A stretch of 56,386 nt of DNA from Paraphysomonas bandaiensis (Eukaryota > Chrysophyceae), in NCBI GenBank assembly GCA_965644295.1, contig CBFFRP010000183.1, positions 1-56,386 of the forward strand, read 5' to 3'. The position numbers and the translations under genes were made by a program. Below, piece by piece: positions 21,579 through 32,935 of the stretch (the first letter of the stretch is position 1; every line of letters starts with the position of its first letter). The notes beneath the pieces are model-generated. The model did not search any database and was not told the DNA's origin. It was given only the letters and a program-made list of their open reading frames with translations.

Positions 21579-22613
21579 CTATAGCTGTGAATTAGAGTTA
21601 TTGCGTTGAGACGACAAAGGAGGCTTTGGCTGCCCAAATGTCTGGTATAGTAGAGACATTATGACAAACAGAAGAGTAAAGCAGCTCACAACCAAAGTTG
21701 ATATACCAATACGCAGCCGCCCATCGTCGTCATCGTCGTCTTCTAAATTGTTGTCGTTTTCGCCATATACACTGTTTACACAAGCATTTTCATCATTCTC
21801 AATTGATAGCTCATAGCACTGATACATGTGCGAGTCATCTGATGTAACCAATGTGTAAATGTCTTTATAATTTAGGCCTTGACCAAAATAATTGGCATCA
21901 GACACCTTGGAGTAATCAAATTCCGCAACATTTTTAAATGCCCACCACAAAGAATAAAAAGTGGTACTATTCTTAGCCACAAACAGATACAAACCCTCTG
22001 CAGTAGCTGATTCATACCAGTTAGATGCATACACTTGCCCGTTCGTAGAGAGAGCTCCTATATTAAATCCTGGGTATTGTGACTCAGAGTAGTAATAGGA
22101 CGATGAAGTGCCTCCGGATTCGACGTATATGAAACGGACACCCTTTCCGACTGGTTTGACCCATCTTCCAGTGTAGTCAAAGGAAATGGAAGACTCCAAC
22201 ATATCGTCGTCTGCTTTAAAACAATCAATATCCTCCGGTTCATCAGAAGAAGATCGATTTCCATACATGGAATAAACAATCCCAGGAGAGTCACTAAATT
22301 CTCCTGTATACGCTTTATCAGCACCAATGTCAATAACAGTTAGAGTAAATGTCCCGTAACGGCCTTCCCTTCCAGCAAGCCAATACTCGCCAGTCCAAGT
22401 AGAATCGTCAGATATTTCGCCTCTCATGTAACCAATCTCACTAAACTTGGCCTGTCCATAATATGAGTCACCAATTTGAGTAACACAGACTCTAAGACTT
22501 CCTCCGTATACTGAATCCATCCATGTGCCTCGCCACTCAGACTGTGCAACAGTTAAATGTTGAAACCCTTCTAGCCAGATATAAATAAGCACAATACGAA
22601 GTCGGGACGTCAT
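21579..22613 (-). CDS. Predicted type I membrane glycoprotein (344 aa), unknown family
   Basis: Starting at the ATG at 22613-22611, the protein begins MTSRLRIVLIYIWLEGFQHL, a plausible signal peptide; an earlier in-frame ATG would add 11 residues and spoil it. The extracellular part is rich in Tyr, Trp, Gly and Ser and seems to contain repeated beta modules (WRGTWMDSVYGGSLRVCV; WTGEYWLAGREGRYGTFTL; then YTGRWVKPVG). A few cysteines and one sequon are present. An acidic stretch (NNLEDDDDDD) precedes a single transmembrane helix (STLVVSCFTLLFVIMSLLY, about 300-318) and a short polar tail. Surface location is inferred. It is intronless and flanked by AT-rich DNA. Confidence 0.6.
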   Translation of the reverse strand: MTSRLRIVLIYIWLEGFQHLTVAQSEWRGTWMDSVYGGSLRVCVTQIGDSYYGQAKFSEIGYMRGEISDDSTWTGEYWLAGREGRYGTFTLTVIDIGADKAYTGEFSDSPGIVYSMYGNRSSSDEPEDIDCFKADDDMLESSISFDYTGRWVKPVGKGVRFIYVESGGTSSSYYYSESQYPGFNIGALSTNGQVYASNWYESATAEGLYLFVAKNSTTFYSLWWAFKNVAEFDYSKVSDANYFGQGLNYKDIYTLVTSDDSHMYQCYELSIENDENACVNSVYGENDNNLEDDDDDDGRLRIGISTLVVSCFTLLFVIMSLLYQTFGQPKPPLSSQRNNSNSQL

Positions 22614-23164
22614 GCAGCTCTGAATAAGATAAAGCAAGCTATCCACGAAAGATGACTTTCAGACTGACGTTTTACCACTTTTATTCTCCAGAAAGCAGAG
22701 GAGAGTGCGAATGCTAACTCAACACTGGACGATACCGCCCATACCATACATGCGACCATGAAGCGAAAATAAGATCTTGAAAAAAAATGATATCCACGGG
22801 GGTAGGAAGGCCTACTCGTACGACGGTATTCCCTACGTCTTGACGTTGTAACACCACTCGTAATTATAATACAAGAGACAAAATGACAAAAGACTTTTTT
22901 TTCAGCGAAATTGTTTTTGTCCGGTGCAAATGGAGCTGATGTTTTAGTGCACACAGAAAGACAAAAGACAAAAAAGACAAAACAGCGATTTTTTAAAGAA
23001 TTTGCTTGAATTTCTGCTCAATCTCTGCTCGCTAGATCTCACTGAATATACTGCCAACCAAAGCATTAAGCATTGACACAAGTCACAAGTGACTATGTAA
23101 AGTTGATAGCATGATATTTCATGTGTGGGTGCATTGTCCCGAAAGCTATCTGTACAGGACATCC

Positions 23165-23315
23165 ATGAGTAAACAGCTCATAAAGCAATCTCGAGCGTCC
23201 AGTGAGGATCGTATCTTTGCAATAAGAAATGTCTACGAACGGATTGACTACGATAACACGCCATGGGGACTCCTGCTGAGGAATGCAAGGATAAGAGACC
23301 CCACAACTCGTGAAG
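23165..23315 (+). CDS. Possible single exon of an unknown gene
   Basis: From an ATG at 23165 the frame reads MSKQLIKQSRASSEDRIF and continues with balanced, charged composition to a likely donor (GAAG|GTATGA) at about 23315. A CTGTACAG acceptor-like string lies just upstream. Downstream exons were not found within 2 kb, so this may be a gene fragment. Confidence 0.25.
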
Positions 23316-23374
23316 GTATGACTTTTGGTATTGTATTATGTACCATGTCACACTGCAACAGGCAAGCAATTTAG

Positions 23375-25318
23375 AACACGTCTTCGAATCCGTATCAAAT
23401 GTTTCAAGCACGATACTTTTTATTGTCTTGATTAGCATCATTATCACATTTATATAGACACGCTCAACCTCTGCAAGTGCACCTGATTTGAATGATGTGT
23501 GTATGGGATGAAGCACACAATCCTGATAAGCACGACGTGACGGAGAGCTGGGTGCTACTGCCCTTAACTGCCTATACACCATCAGATATGGCACTTAAAC
23601 TCTCCTGTAATATTCTTGAACTTGTTTTGAAGTCCAGGTTATGAAGATAGATCGCATGCACTGACATCATTATGATCTTCCACAACAGACGAAGGATGGA
23701 CGATGACTTGGAGTGTTTGATGATCTCCTTTTGATAGTTGACTCATCATTGTAGTTTCTCTATAATTGTGTAATATAATGAAATCACATACATATGACTG
23801 TCAATATCATAATTGATAATTAAGATAGAAGTGAGTTTCTGTTAACCCAATATTGAAGTTGAATGTGTATATTTAGTTTATTACAATATGTTGCCAATAT
23901 GTTATATGTACAACACACACTACATTTCAGTTGTTTGTGAAGTTAGATCCCATTCAATATATCTGTGATTAAATGCAAGATAAAATGCACCTTACAGTTA
24001 GATCATGTGATAATTATTAGTCAATTGTAATAAACAAAGTTGTGATTTAAATTTATTCGATTATAACTACGCTTCATTATAACTAACGTGTATAATATAA
24101 TGTGACGATACATGCACCACACGAGATTGTAGGTATACAATAGTAACAAGTAACAACATATGTATAATAATAGAACTTGTATGGATAACAGAAAATCAAT
24201 CGGACCAAGATGATTACCATTGATTATCCTAACCCTAATAGTACTGCTGAACACGGAACACGCACACATTTGGACAGCACGCTCAATGTCTACGCACGAT
24301 AAACAGTAGATGTATGCCATTGAGCAGTAACAGTTCTATGTAATGAACCTCCCCAAACGTATGAATGGGCTGAATGCATGCGAAGAACTTACTTTGGAAG
24401 GTGGAGCTGAGGCAGCCAGCAGTCATCATGTGGAAGTATATAGTCAATATAATGAATCCAGGAAGAAAAAAAGCTACAGTAGGTGCTAAATCATATCAGA
24501 ACTCTCTGACCGAACAATTTGACTGTCCAAGTATGGGGAAAGGTCGGCTATGAATGACCTGGAGCATTGATATGCCTCTTTTCTCTTCATATCAAAGTTT
24601 AAAACGGATGTAGAATAAAATGAAGTCAAGAGAAGGGAGCAATGTATTCTATGTTCACTTCTTACTTATTGATGATCCGATATTGTCGATGTTGTCATAG
24701 CTACTGGACTGGTCAAAATGCCGCCATAAATATAAAATTCTGGGATCACCAAACTGATAAAGCAGGTAATCTGACTATAGTGGTATCAAAGGTGTATATA
24801 AAATTTGTCCTATATTAGATTGTATGCTCTGCACTCAACTATATTGTACTAATCGTACAAACAGTGCAAGTAAGTTTGTGCCACCGTGAATATTATATAG
24901 CTATTACAAGATATCGAGATATTATGTAAGCTTTCTAATGTTTCGTTTCCAATACACGCCCGTGGCATAGATACGGGTTTATCCTCTCCCTGTTGTATAT
25001 ACCACTAAAATTATATCTTGTTGGTGTGGGCTTATTGTGGTGAGTTGTTGTCGGCTTGTGGTGTGATGTATTGATGCTTTCTCTTAGCTATATAAAATGT
25101 TCGGAGTGGCAGACGTTACTATCCATCTGCTTACTGATTAATTTTGCGTCCTCCGTAATATATATGCTTGATCGAAGCAAGTTTATATTTTTTAACACTT
25201 TCACCTTTGGAGCACTTGCAGCTGATATTGCTATGCACAGGAGAAATGATCTGTGTACTAGTTTTGCATGCATGCCCTGTAATTAAGCATTTTTTGCTTA
25301 TTTCCTTTTACCCATGGC
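23375..25318. other. AT-rich intergenic stretch of about 1.9 kb
   Basis: I see no gene. It contains long AT-rich runs and a CCTAACCCTAAT string near 24227-24240 that is too short to be a telomeric tract. Confidence 0.35.
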
Positions 25319-25351
25319 AAGGTTCAAGTCCGACTTTGTTGAGGGTAGAGA
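25319..25351 (+). repeat. Tail fragment of dispersed repeat B
   Basis: AAGTCCGACTTTGTTGAGGG matches the end of the two longer repeat B copies (39178-39555, 45507-45851). The preceding GGTTCAAGTCC resembles the B box of a tRNA-type pol III promoter, but no tRNA fold can be drawn around it. Confidence 0.45.
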
Positions 25352-25441
25352 AACTGAAATACTTGGACTGTATAAGATCATGACTATCAAATATAATATT
25401 GATTGGTAGTTGAGAGATATATATTAAACGTCTTTTTATTT

Positions 25442-27990
25442 AGCAGTAGGCGTTAGAAACCTGCACCAATATAGTGGTTAGTTGAATGCTTGTCATGCAA
25501 GCTAGACCTCTACCCATAACTAATCCGTACAAATTCCATTATCCTACTATTTAACGCTACAGAAGCTGCTTGTGCGTCGCCGCAAGCACCAAGGTGCAAC
25601 CACTTCCGTTCTAAATTTTGTTTGTGAGTTTCGCCCTGCTTGTGCGTCCTTTGACTCACTGGCGCGTGATGTCTGGGGGTCTTCCCTTAGGATACGGCTC
25701 TACCAGGCTCTGTGGTACAGGGTTTTGCATTAATGTCCGAAGTGTACCAAGTACTAGATGGGTGTTCTGTGAGGGAAGTGGAGTGGTGGAGGGTGTCGTT
25801 GTTTCCTTGAATCGCTTGGGCATCAGGCATAGGTGAAGTTGCCGGAGACGGCGTCTTTGTCGAGGACCAGATGTTTTCAAGCAGTCCGGTGCTTTATTCC
25901 TGCGTGCATGAGAGGTGGTGCATGTGGTTGCAGTGGATGGTAGTCCCGTCTCTGTTCGTCTTTGGACTCCTAGTAATCGTAGCACCCTTGGGCGTTTCCA
26001 TTTCCGTTTGTGTTGCGGGCGCGGTCGCGGGAGTAACCTATAGGGGGTCCTTTGTGTGAGGTAATGTATCGTCGACTTCGGTCCTGAATCATTAATTTAG
26101 CGGCGTCGAAAAGCGGTTGAAGCAAGCTGATGACCGCTGTTTCGAGATTGCGCAGACCTTGGGTTGTCAAGGGCTGATGGATGTGATCTCCAAAAATCGT
26201 CTCTAGTTGTGCAGTGGTGATGGTACCTGTCCAGAATCTTTCCACCTGTGGCACAACGGAAGGGTTACAGGCCCGGTTGGAGAGTCTCTTTAGCACATTG
26301 GTGGTCCAATGGGGTAAAACCGAATTTCTCAGTACCTCTTGAAGCGCGTTTTTGTGGTTGTGAAATGCCGATTCCCTTATTTGAGTGATGGCGTCATATG
26401 AATGTGCAGTCTAGGCACATGTGCTTGAGGGAGTCCAATCTAAAGCCGCAGTCAGAACAGACGGCTTTGGTCAGGTCTAGTCCGTGTTTAGTTTTAGCCC
26501 GGTTTCGGCATAATATACTGAAGGATTTGTCCCATGTCACTGCTGCATTGAGCACTCGTTGGCGTAGGTGGGAGCTATCTTTTTCCTTTGTTGGACCACC
26601 ACCTGCTTGCGCCAGTTTGCGCGGGAGTAGTGCCCCACTGTCTGTCCAGTATCTGGGTGCCCTGTCGGGATTGTGACCGTAGTGTAGATCTCTGTAGGCA
26701 GTGTAGAACTCCAGCGTCCGTTGTCTGCGGAGGGACTGGAAGTCTGTTAGCAGGGGGCTCGTACGACATGGCCATCGTTCCCCCGAAATGCGCCAGTGCC
26801 ATAAGCCCGCGGTGAGTATTCGCTCAATGGCTTGGTCTACTTCTATATGTTACAAACAGTGTAGTTTTATCTTCCCAGTAGACGATCAACCTCAAGCCAG
26901 TCTTCTCCAGCTATTGCGTCTGCAAGGTATATACCTTTGTCTTCATATATATGTCCATTCAGATTCGTCGGTGGTGCGTCTTTCCGGGTGTGATCGAACC
27001 CATGCTACTTTCCTAGTGCAATTTGTGGTTGCTGCAATGCTTTCGAGCAGGACGCCCTTGGCACGATGGCCTATAGGGCTCGTCGTCTGGTGGAAAGTGC
27101 CTCTTCCGTGCGGATGCAGACGGCTTTACAGTCTGTGTTAATCGGCACATGTGCATGGATCCGCGCCGATAGTATAAGTGCCATTGCAGCGCCCATAAGC
27201 TCGTACGCATACGGTCCAAGTCCAGGTACATCGCTGAAGGGTGTCTCTAGGCGCAGGATTTTTGTAGTGCCGGTCTGCCATTCGTCCTCCGGGGGTAGCC
27301 AGACAACCGCCGCTCCTCCATGATGTGCCCATCTTAGACGTGAGGGCACATGGGTGATGCGGCGCGGGGAGATGGCTGCAGGCGTGTATGATCCGTCTGT
27401 AAAGATTGCTTGGTAGGTATCAGAGTCGGCATCATCAAGTTTTAATGTGCGTATGATGTTGGTCATAGTGTGGGCATCTTCAGGTTCAGGGGGTAGAGGT
27501 CGTTGGAGTGTGATGCCGACCTCAGCACCCCATTCCCTTAAACTTAAGGCAAAGTGGTGGTAGTTTGGGTGCGGAGCAATTGTCTGTGTAAGGAGGAAAT
27601 GCGCTGCGTCACCTGCATCCCCTCCGAGTGTTAGAGCACGTTGTAGGGAGCCCCATTTTTGTTCTTGAGCAGAGTCTGAGAAGCGTTTCATTCCTAGTCC
27701 ATTATGCTTGAGGGATAGGTAGATCAATTCCGTGGGGTATCCAGGACCTAGGCTTAGCGCTTTCCTGTAGAGATGTGCGCAGGTGGAGTCAATGTCCTTG
27801 TACCATTGTAGAGGCCAAAAGAGGCTTTGGTAGCCTTGTACAGTAGTGTGGGTATGATTTGGGTTTCGATAGTTGAGAGATATAGAAGTAGCGAATGTCA
27901 ATAAATTATGAGAAATGTTGATTATAAATTTAATCTTTGATTGCTGTGTAAGTTCAGGTACTGAAGTCATTTTATCATCAAAAATGTCAA
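25442..27990 (-). mobile_element. 5'-truncated non-LTR retroelement (RNase H end, zinc motif and 3' tail)
   Basis: The minus strand holds, in order from 27970 downward, the end of an RT region, an RNase H domain, a Cys/His cluster and a non-coding tail (repeat A at 25442-25611). The Cys/His cluster, at about 26466-26398 in one minus frame, reads CSDCGFRLDSLKHMCLDC and fits a CCHC zinc site as found at the C-terminus of such elements. Several frames and stops between 27070 and 25650 show decay. No RT palm is present, so the 5' two-thirds is missing. Repeat A copies at 1773 and 45306 would be shorter tails of related insertions. The GC content is higher than in the surroundings. Confidence 0.7.
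27071..27970 (-). pseudogene. RT-thumb/RNase H fragment of the non-LTR element (299 codons)
   Basis: The longest open segment of the element. The first half contains HNGLGMKRFSDSAQEQKWGS, a post-RT region typical of retroelements that carry RNase H. The second half has the RNase H1 catalytic pattern: IFTDGSYTPA (first Asp), PYAYELMGAAMALILSARI (Glu) and INTDCKAV (second Asp). The last catalytic residue should lie beyond the end of the frame. The initial 30 residues are AT-rich and probably belong to flanking DNA, so the element likely starts near 27880. It is not expected to encode an active protein. Confidence 0.75.
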
Positions 27991-28181
27991 GACTTGAATA
28001 TTGATAGAAGTTACAACTTGAAACTAATCATCAATGGTACTTCAGAGTTCAGAGCACATAATTTCAGATCTTGGCTGAAGCATTACGGCAGTAGTAGTTC
28101 ATATGATTTGGTGTTCATTTTGAAGTACATTTTTATATCTAGTCAACAGACATGAAATAAGTTGTCCTCACAAGCGGTACA

Positions 28182-28545
28182 TTTCAGAGGAAAATTTATT
28201 GCGTAGTATTGGCCGTTCAAACTGAATAATTATCTAAAAATATTTTCATAATTACAATATGCAGAAAGAAAGTATTCAGCTGAAACCCTATTTACGAAGG
28301 TCTACAAGAAGTGCTATTGTACACACCACAAACACTGTATTAGCTCCAAAGTCTATCAAATACTTTCAGAGGTAAATTTATTGCGTAGTATTGGCCGTTC
28401 AAACTGAATAATTATCTAAAAATATTTTCATAATTACAATATGCAGAAAGAAAGTATTCAGCTGAAACCCTATTTACGAAGGTCTACAAGAAGTGCTATT
28501 GTACACACCACAAACACTGTATTAGCTCCAAAGTCTATCAAATAC
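28182..28545. repeat. Tandem duplication of a 182-bp segment
   Basis: 28182-28363 and 28364-28545 are head-to-tail copies, each starting TTTCAGAGG. I see only about one base difference (A/T after AGAGG). Neither copy has coding potential. The near-identity points to a recent duplication or to assembly noise. Confidence 0.8.
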
Positions 28546-29515
<970 letters not shown>

Positions 29516-29848
29516 TTAATTGTAAATATCTAACTCGTGACTACACTGAATGAACTCGCCTTGATTGGGCGATTTCATTAGGGCCTCGAACTCCCGGTCA
29601 GCTTCATCAATGCTATCATCTAAAGACAAATTTGTACTATTCGTCATACTCTCCGTGGAATCTCCTGAGACATTACGTCTTACTGCGCGTCTGGCTTGAT
29701 CATTGTAACTCTTCGCGTCTGAGTGCTTCATTTCATAATCTGCTAGCTCTTCATCCCAATAAGTCTCATTTTTATAGGTTGTTTTTTCTCCAGTTTTAGA
29801 GGCTTTGTGAGTGGAATATAAGCCTTTTCCTTCACTCTTGGATTCCAT
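29516..29848 (-). CDS. Small acidic, disordered protein (110 aa)
   Basis: A complete ORF starting MESKSEGKGLYSTHKASK. It is rich in Lys, Glu, Asp, Ser and Asn, with an acidic C-terminal half (DDSIDEADREFEALMKS, about 76-92) that could form a helix. There is no signal peptide or membrane segment. No family is recognised. It is divergent from the protease gene at 30256, with about 400 bp between the starts. Balanced composition supports a real gene; the possibility of a chance ORF remains. Confidence 0.45.
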   Translation of the reverse strand: MESKSEGKGLYSTHKASKTGEKTTYKNETYWDEELADYEMKHSDAKSYNDQARRAVRRNVSGDSTESMTNSTNLSLDDSIDEADREFEALMKSPNQGEFIQCSHELDIYN

Positions 29849-30000
29849 TACTTACAGCTATAGGTACTTACGTTCCTCTGATAAGAAGATTAAATTGCAA
29901 AATTAAGGAACGAAGCTCTAAAAGCTGCACCCCAATTGCGTGCTTAAGATATCCACTCAAGGGAGAGAATTGACGAGAGGGAGGCAGAAAGTCTGCCTGC

Positions 30001-30062
30001 TACAGTGGCTGGCCCCTATAAGGATCTCAAATGGGCGCACCTTATAGGGGCCAGCCACTGTA
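30001..30062. repeat. Perfect 23-bp inverted repeat with a 16-nt spacer, upstream of the protease
   Basis: TACAGTGGCTGGCCCCTA... at 30001-30023 is mirrored exactly at 30040-30062 around ATCTCAAATGGGCGCA. The arm and spacer lengths are the same as at 8046-8107, with unrelated sequence. It lies about 200 bp before the protease ATG, so it could fall in its promoter or 5' UTR. Confidence 0.75.
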
Positions 30063-30255
30063 TTTCTATTCTGTATTTGACAAAAAAACACATCCTGCTA
30101 AATATCAATCAGAAATCAAAACTGAAATATGCGACTCTCCAAGATCTGAGACTCCTCAAGATACGACTCTCACCAGTGATTTTCGCATCACAGCATTTAC
30201 TCTTCGCTCAATATCACAATTAATACCCCCATCACTCCTCCGCCGTACCTTAATA

Positions 30256-31254
30256 ATGATCTACCAAACAATTGTTCTTGCTACTGTTGCTGCCACTGCT
30301 GTGGCTAGCAATGTGCATCCACGTGAAACGTATGAAATGCTTTTCGTTAACTGGATGAAAACCCATAACAAGAGGTTTGAGAATGGCGCGGAGTTTGTGA
30401 AGAGATTGAAGATATTTGCTGACAACCACGACGTCATCGAGGCCCACAATGCTCAAGAAGGCGTAACCTATAAACTTGGCCATAACGAGTTCTCGCATAT
30501 GACTCTTCAGGAATTTCACGATTACCTTCATCTTGGTGGTACGCGTCCTGGCAACCTTCGTAAAAACCCGACCGGTCCCAAGCACGTTGCTGCTCCGAAC
30601 AAATCTCTTCCCGAGTCGGTTGATTGGGTCGCTGCAGGTGCTGTAACTGAAGTAAAGAATCAAGGATCTTGTGGATCGTGCTGGTCATTCTCCGCCACTG
30701 GCGCATTGGAAGGTGCCTACCAAATAAAGAATGGTAACTTGCTTTCTTTTTCAGAGCAAGAGCTTGTGTCTTGCGATCAAACTGATGGCGGCTGTAACGG
30801 AGGATGGATGGATGATGCTTTCACGTGGGTAAAAAATAATGGCGGTCTGTGTACAGAAGGTGACTATCCTTACACTTCTGGTAACGGCAAAACAGCAGCT
30901 TGCCAGAAAGATTCCTGTTCCAACGTCGCTATGTCTCCTACATACACCGATGTAACTGAAGGGTCAGTTGAAGCTCTTATGTCTGCGGTTGCCCAACAGC
31001 CAGTTTCGATTGCTATTCAGGCTAATCAAATGGCGTTTCAGCTTTATTCTGAGGGTGTCCTAACCGGTAGGTGCGGTCAGAATCTTGACCACGGAGTGCT
31101 GGCTGTGGGATACGGAACAATGGACGGAACTGACTACTGGAAAGTGAAAAACTCGTGGGGACCAACTTGGGGTATGGATGGATACATTCTCATCGAGAGG
31201 TCGGATGCCGATCTTTGTGGTGTTCTCGATGCTGCTTCTTATCCCAACTTATAA
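30256..31254 (+). CDS. Secreted or lysosomal papain-family cysteine protease (332 aa)
   Basis: The ATG at 30256 is chosen because it gives a clear signal peptide (MIYQTIVLATVAATAVAS); the frame is open 75 codons further upstream, but that extension is not conserved-looking. An I29 propeptide follows (YEMLFVNWMKTHNKRF to about residue 80), then a cathepsin L/papain-like mature domain from about 118 (LPESVDWVAAGAVTEVKNQG). The catalytic set is complete: Gln136 and Cys142 in NQGSCGSCWSF, His279 in LDHGVLAVGYG, and Asn299 in VKNSWGPTWG. GCNGG is present as in this family. Length is typical. The gene is intronless. Expected role: acid protein digestion in food or lytic vacuoles, or secretion. Confidence 0.92.
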   Translation: MIYQTIVLATVAATAVASNVHPRETYEMLFVNWMKTHNKRFENGAEFVKRLKIFADNHDVIEAHNAQEGVTYKLGHNEFSHMTLQEFHDYLHLGGTRPGNLRKNPTGPKHVAAPNKSLPESVDWVAAGAVTEVKNQGSCGSCWSFSATGALEGAYQIKNGNLLSFSEQELVSCDQTDGGCNGGWMDDAFTWVKNNGGLCTEGDYPYTSGNGKTAACQKDSCSNVAMSPTYTDVTEGSVEALMSAVAQQPVSIAIQANQMAFQLYSEGVLTGRCGQNLDHGVLAVGYGTMDGTDYWKVKNSWGPTWGMDGYILIERSDADLCGVLDAASYPNL

Positions 31255-31544
31255 TTTGCTGTATTATAGTGAGACATCAAAATATTAAATGACATTTGTA
31301 GAAAAGTGTTTAGTGCATGAATCTAAATGGACATGTGATTATGAGTGGAGTAAGTGGATGTTATTTCCCTTGCAAATCTTGTCATCATTCTTTACAACGT
31401 GAGTGATAATTATTTTGAAAAATAATAAATCACCTTATTATGAAACTAGAGACAAGAGTTGCAAAATGAAATTTTTTGTTGGTTTAAGCAGAAAAACATC
31501 ATACGGTAAGAACCACTGCCAGTATCTAGTTAGTTGAAAAATTA

Positions 31545-31552
31545 TTACAAGG
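31545..31552. repeat. Target site duplication, left (TTACAAGG)
   Basis: An exact 8-bp match to 32343-32350 on the other side of the hAT element. Eight bases is the hallmark length for hAT insertions. Confidence 0.85.
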
Positions 31553-32342
31553 CAGGGATAGGGAACAATATATTGCAATACTATTGTTAGATAGCGTTCC
31601 ATCAATAGTATTGACGGATTTTTTAAACCGGTCCTACAATACAATTACAATATATTGCGATATATTAGTTTGACTAATCAGTAGGTAAACACATCCGTAG
31701 ATTTCATTTTTAGTATTAGTCATTAGTATTAGTCATTAAGATCACATGACAACCAAACCAACTGCTGCTTATAGCTACTAAAAATCCACCTCGTCCTCAT
31801 CCTCTGAGCATCATCGGTGACGTCAACATCGCCATATTCATCCACAGAATTAATTGAAATATGCTAGTATCCGGCCATAACTGTCGAATAGCTTTCTAAA
31901 ACAACAGCATATTAAGTAGGATGGATACTTTTGCGCAACACTGATATAATATGTTTAGCTGTGCTGAACAGACGTTCCCATGTATTGGAAGTACATACCA
32001 AGGCCAGGCAACCGTTAATGACTCGTGGATCTGTACGTTTCTTAATTTTTTGAGCTGACTGAAGATTTTTAGTCGCATAGTCAACATCAGCTTCATTATC
32101 CTTTGTAATGTTGTAATCAATTTCTCGGTTATTTATATCCATTTTGCACCCTACAGTTGAGAATCTTCTCTTATATGACTATCATAATATTGATTGCAAT
32201 ATATTGCAATAGTATTGTGAGCTCTTTTAGCAGAAACACTATTGATGGAATATTTGACCAGTCCACCAATCAATATATTTTACAATATATTGCAATATAT
32301 TGTACAATGTATTGCAATACAATATATTGTTCCCTATCCCTG
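31553..32342 (-). mobile_element. hAT deletion derivative (790 bp) with intact ends
   Basis: Both ends start CAGGGATAGGGAACAATA and match for 23 bp in inverted orientation. They are flanked by perfect TTACAAGG duplications. Inside, a minus-strand frame (32142-31915) keeps the hAT C-terminal dimerisation motif TSNTWERLFSTAKHIISVL, while the rest of the transposase is missing. The subterminal zones are packed with AATATATTGCAATA-type palindromic units that may be transposase binding sites. The intact ends mean it could be moved in trans if a full-length relative exists. It is the same family as 19016-20247. Confidence 0.88.
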
Positions 32343-32350
32343 TTACAAGG
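32343..32350. repeat. Target site duplication, right (TTACAAGG)
   Basis: The partner of 31545-31552. Confidence 0.85.
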
Positions 32351-32935
32351 TGTTGGAGTTAAAGTTGAGCACAAGCCAAGTTAAAGTAATAGCAATACAA
32401 AGCTAGCTGACTCCGCTATGTAGTATTCCCTCTTAAAAGAGAGTGGTGAAAAGAAACGAAAACCATGGATCATTAAACATATTATTGTCAAGTTTTTTCA
32501 ATAAAGAAGTAAACCCTAAACAATGAATATCATATCAGGTCGGTTGGGAAGACTTTCAAAGAGATATCACCTGTCAGAAGGGAGCTACGGGGTACTGCGC
32601 ATAGTAGAAGATTTGTTTTGGTAGCCATTTTAAGTGGTGGTATATTAGAATATGGATCTTATTCTAGTATATTCAGTATGTCACTTGAAGACAATGTACC
32701 AGAATACAGTGAAATATAGTGATGTACAAATGCTGTGATGATATTGAGAAACTGAAATAGTTTGATCTTTCAAGATATGTTCAGTAACGAGAGGTTCGCA
32801 TATGTAGGATATTATGCAGGGATTATAATGAGTTAGTGTTGGTTATCACAACTTCGTGTAAACGATATTAATAAATCTATCTAGTCTTACGACAAATTCT
32901 CTCTGTGATCTAGCTTAAAATGAGCAATTATCAAT

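Noticed and set aside
25319-25345. tRNA gene suggested by GGTTCAAGTCC
   Set aside because: No T-stem pairing, acceptor stem or anticodon arm can be drawn; it is the tail of repeat B.
26975-27005. tRNA B box on the minus strand (GGGTTCGATCAC)
   Set aside because: Lies inside the degraded coding part of the retroelement and no cloverleaf surrounds it.
30031-30255. N-terminal extension of the cysteine protease
   Set aside because: The frame is open, but it includes one arm of the perfect hairpin and would bury the signal peptide.
30250-30706. Minus-strand ORFs across the cysteine protease
   Set aside because: Antisense shadows of a gene with a complete catalytic set.
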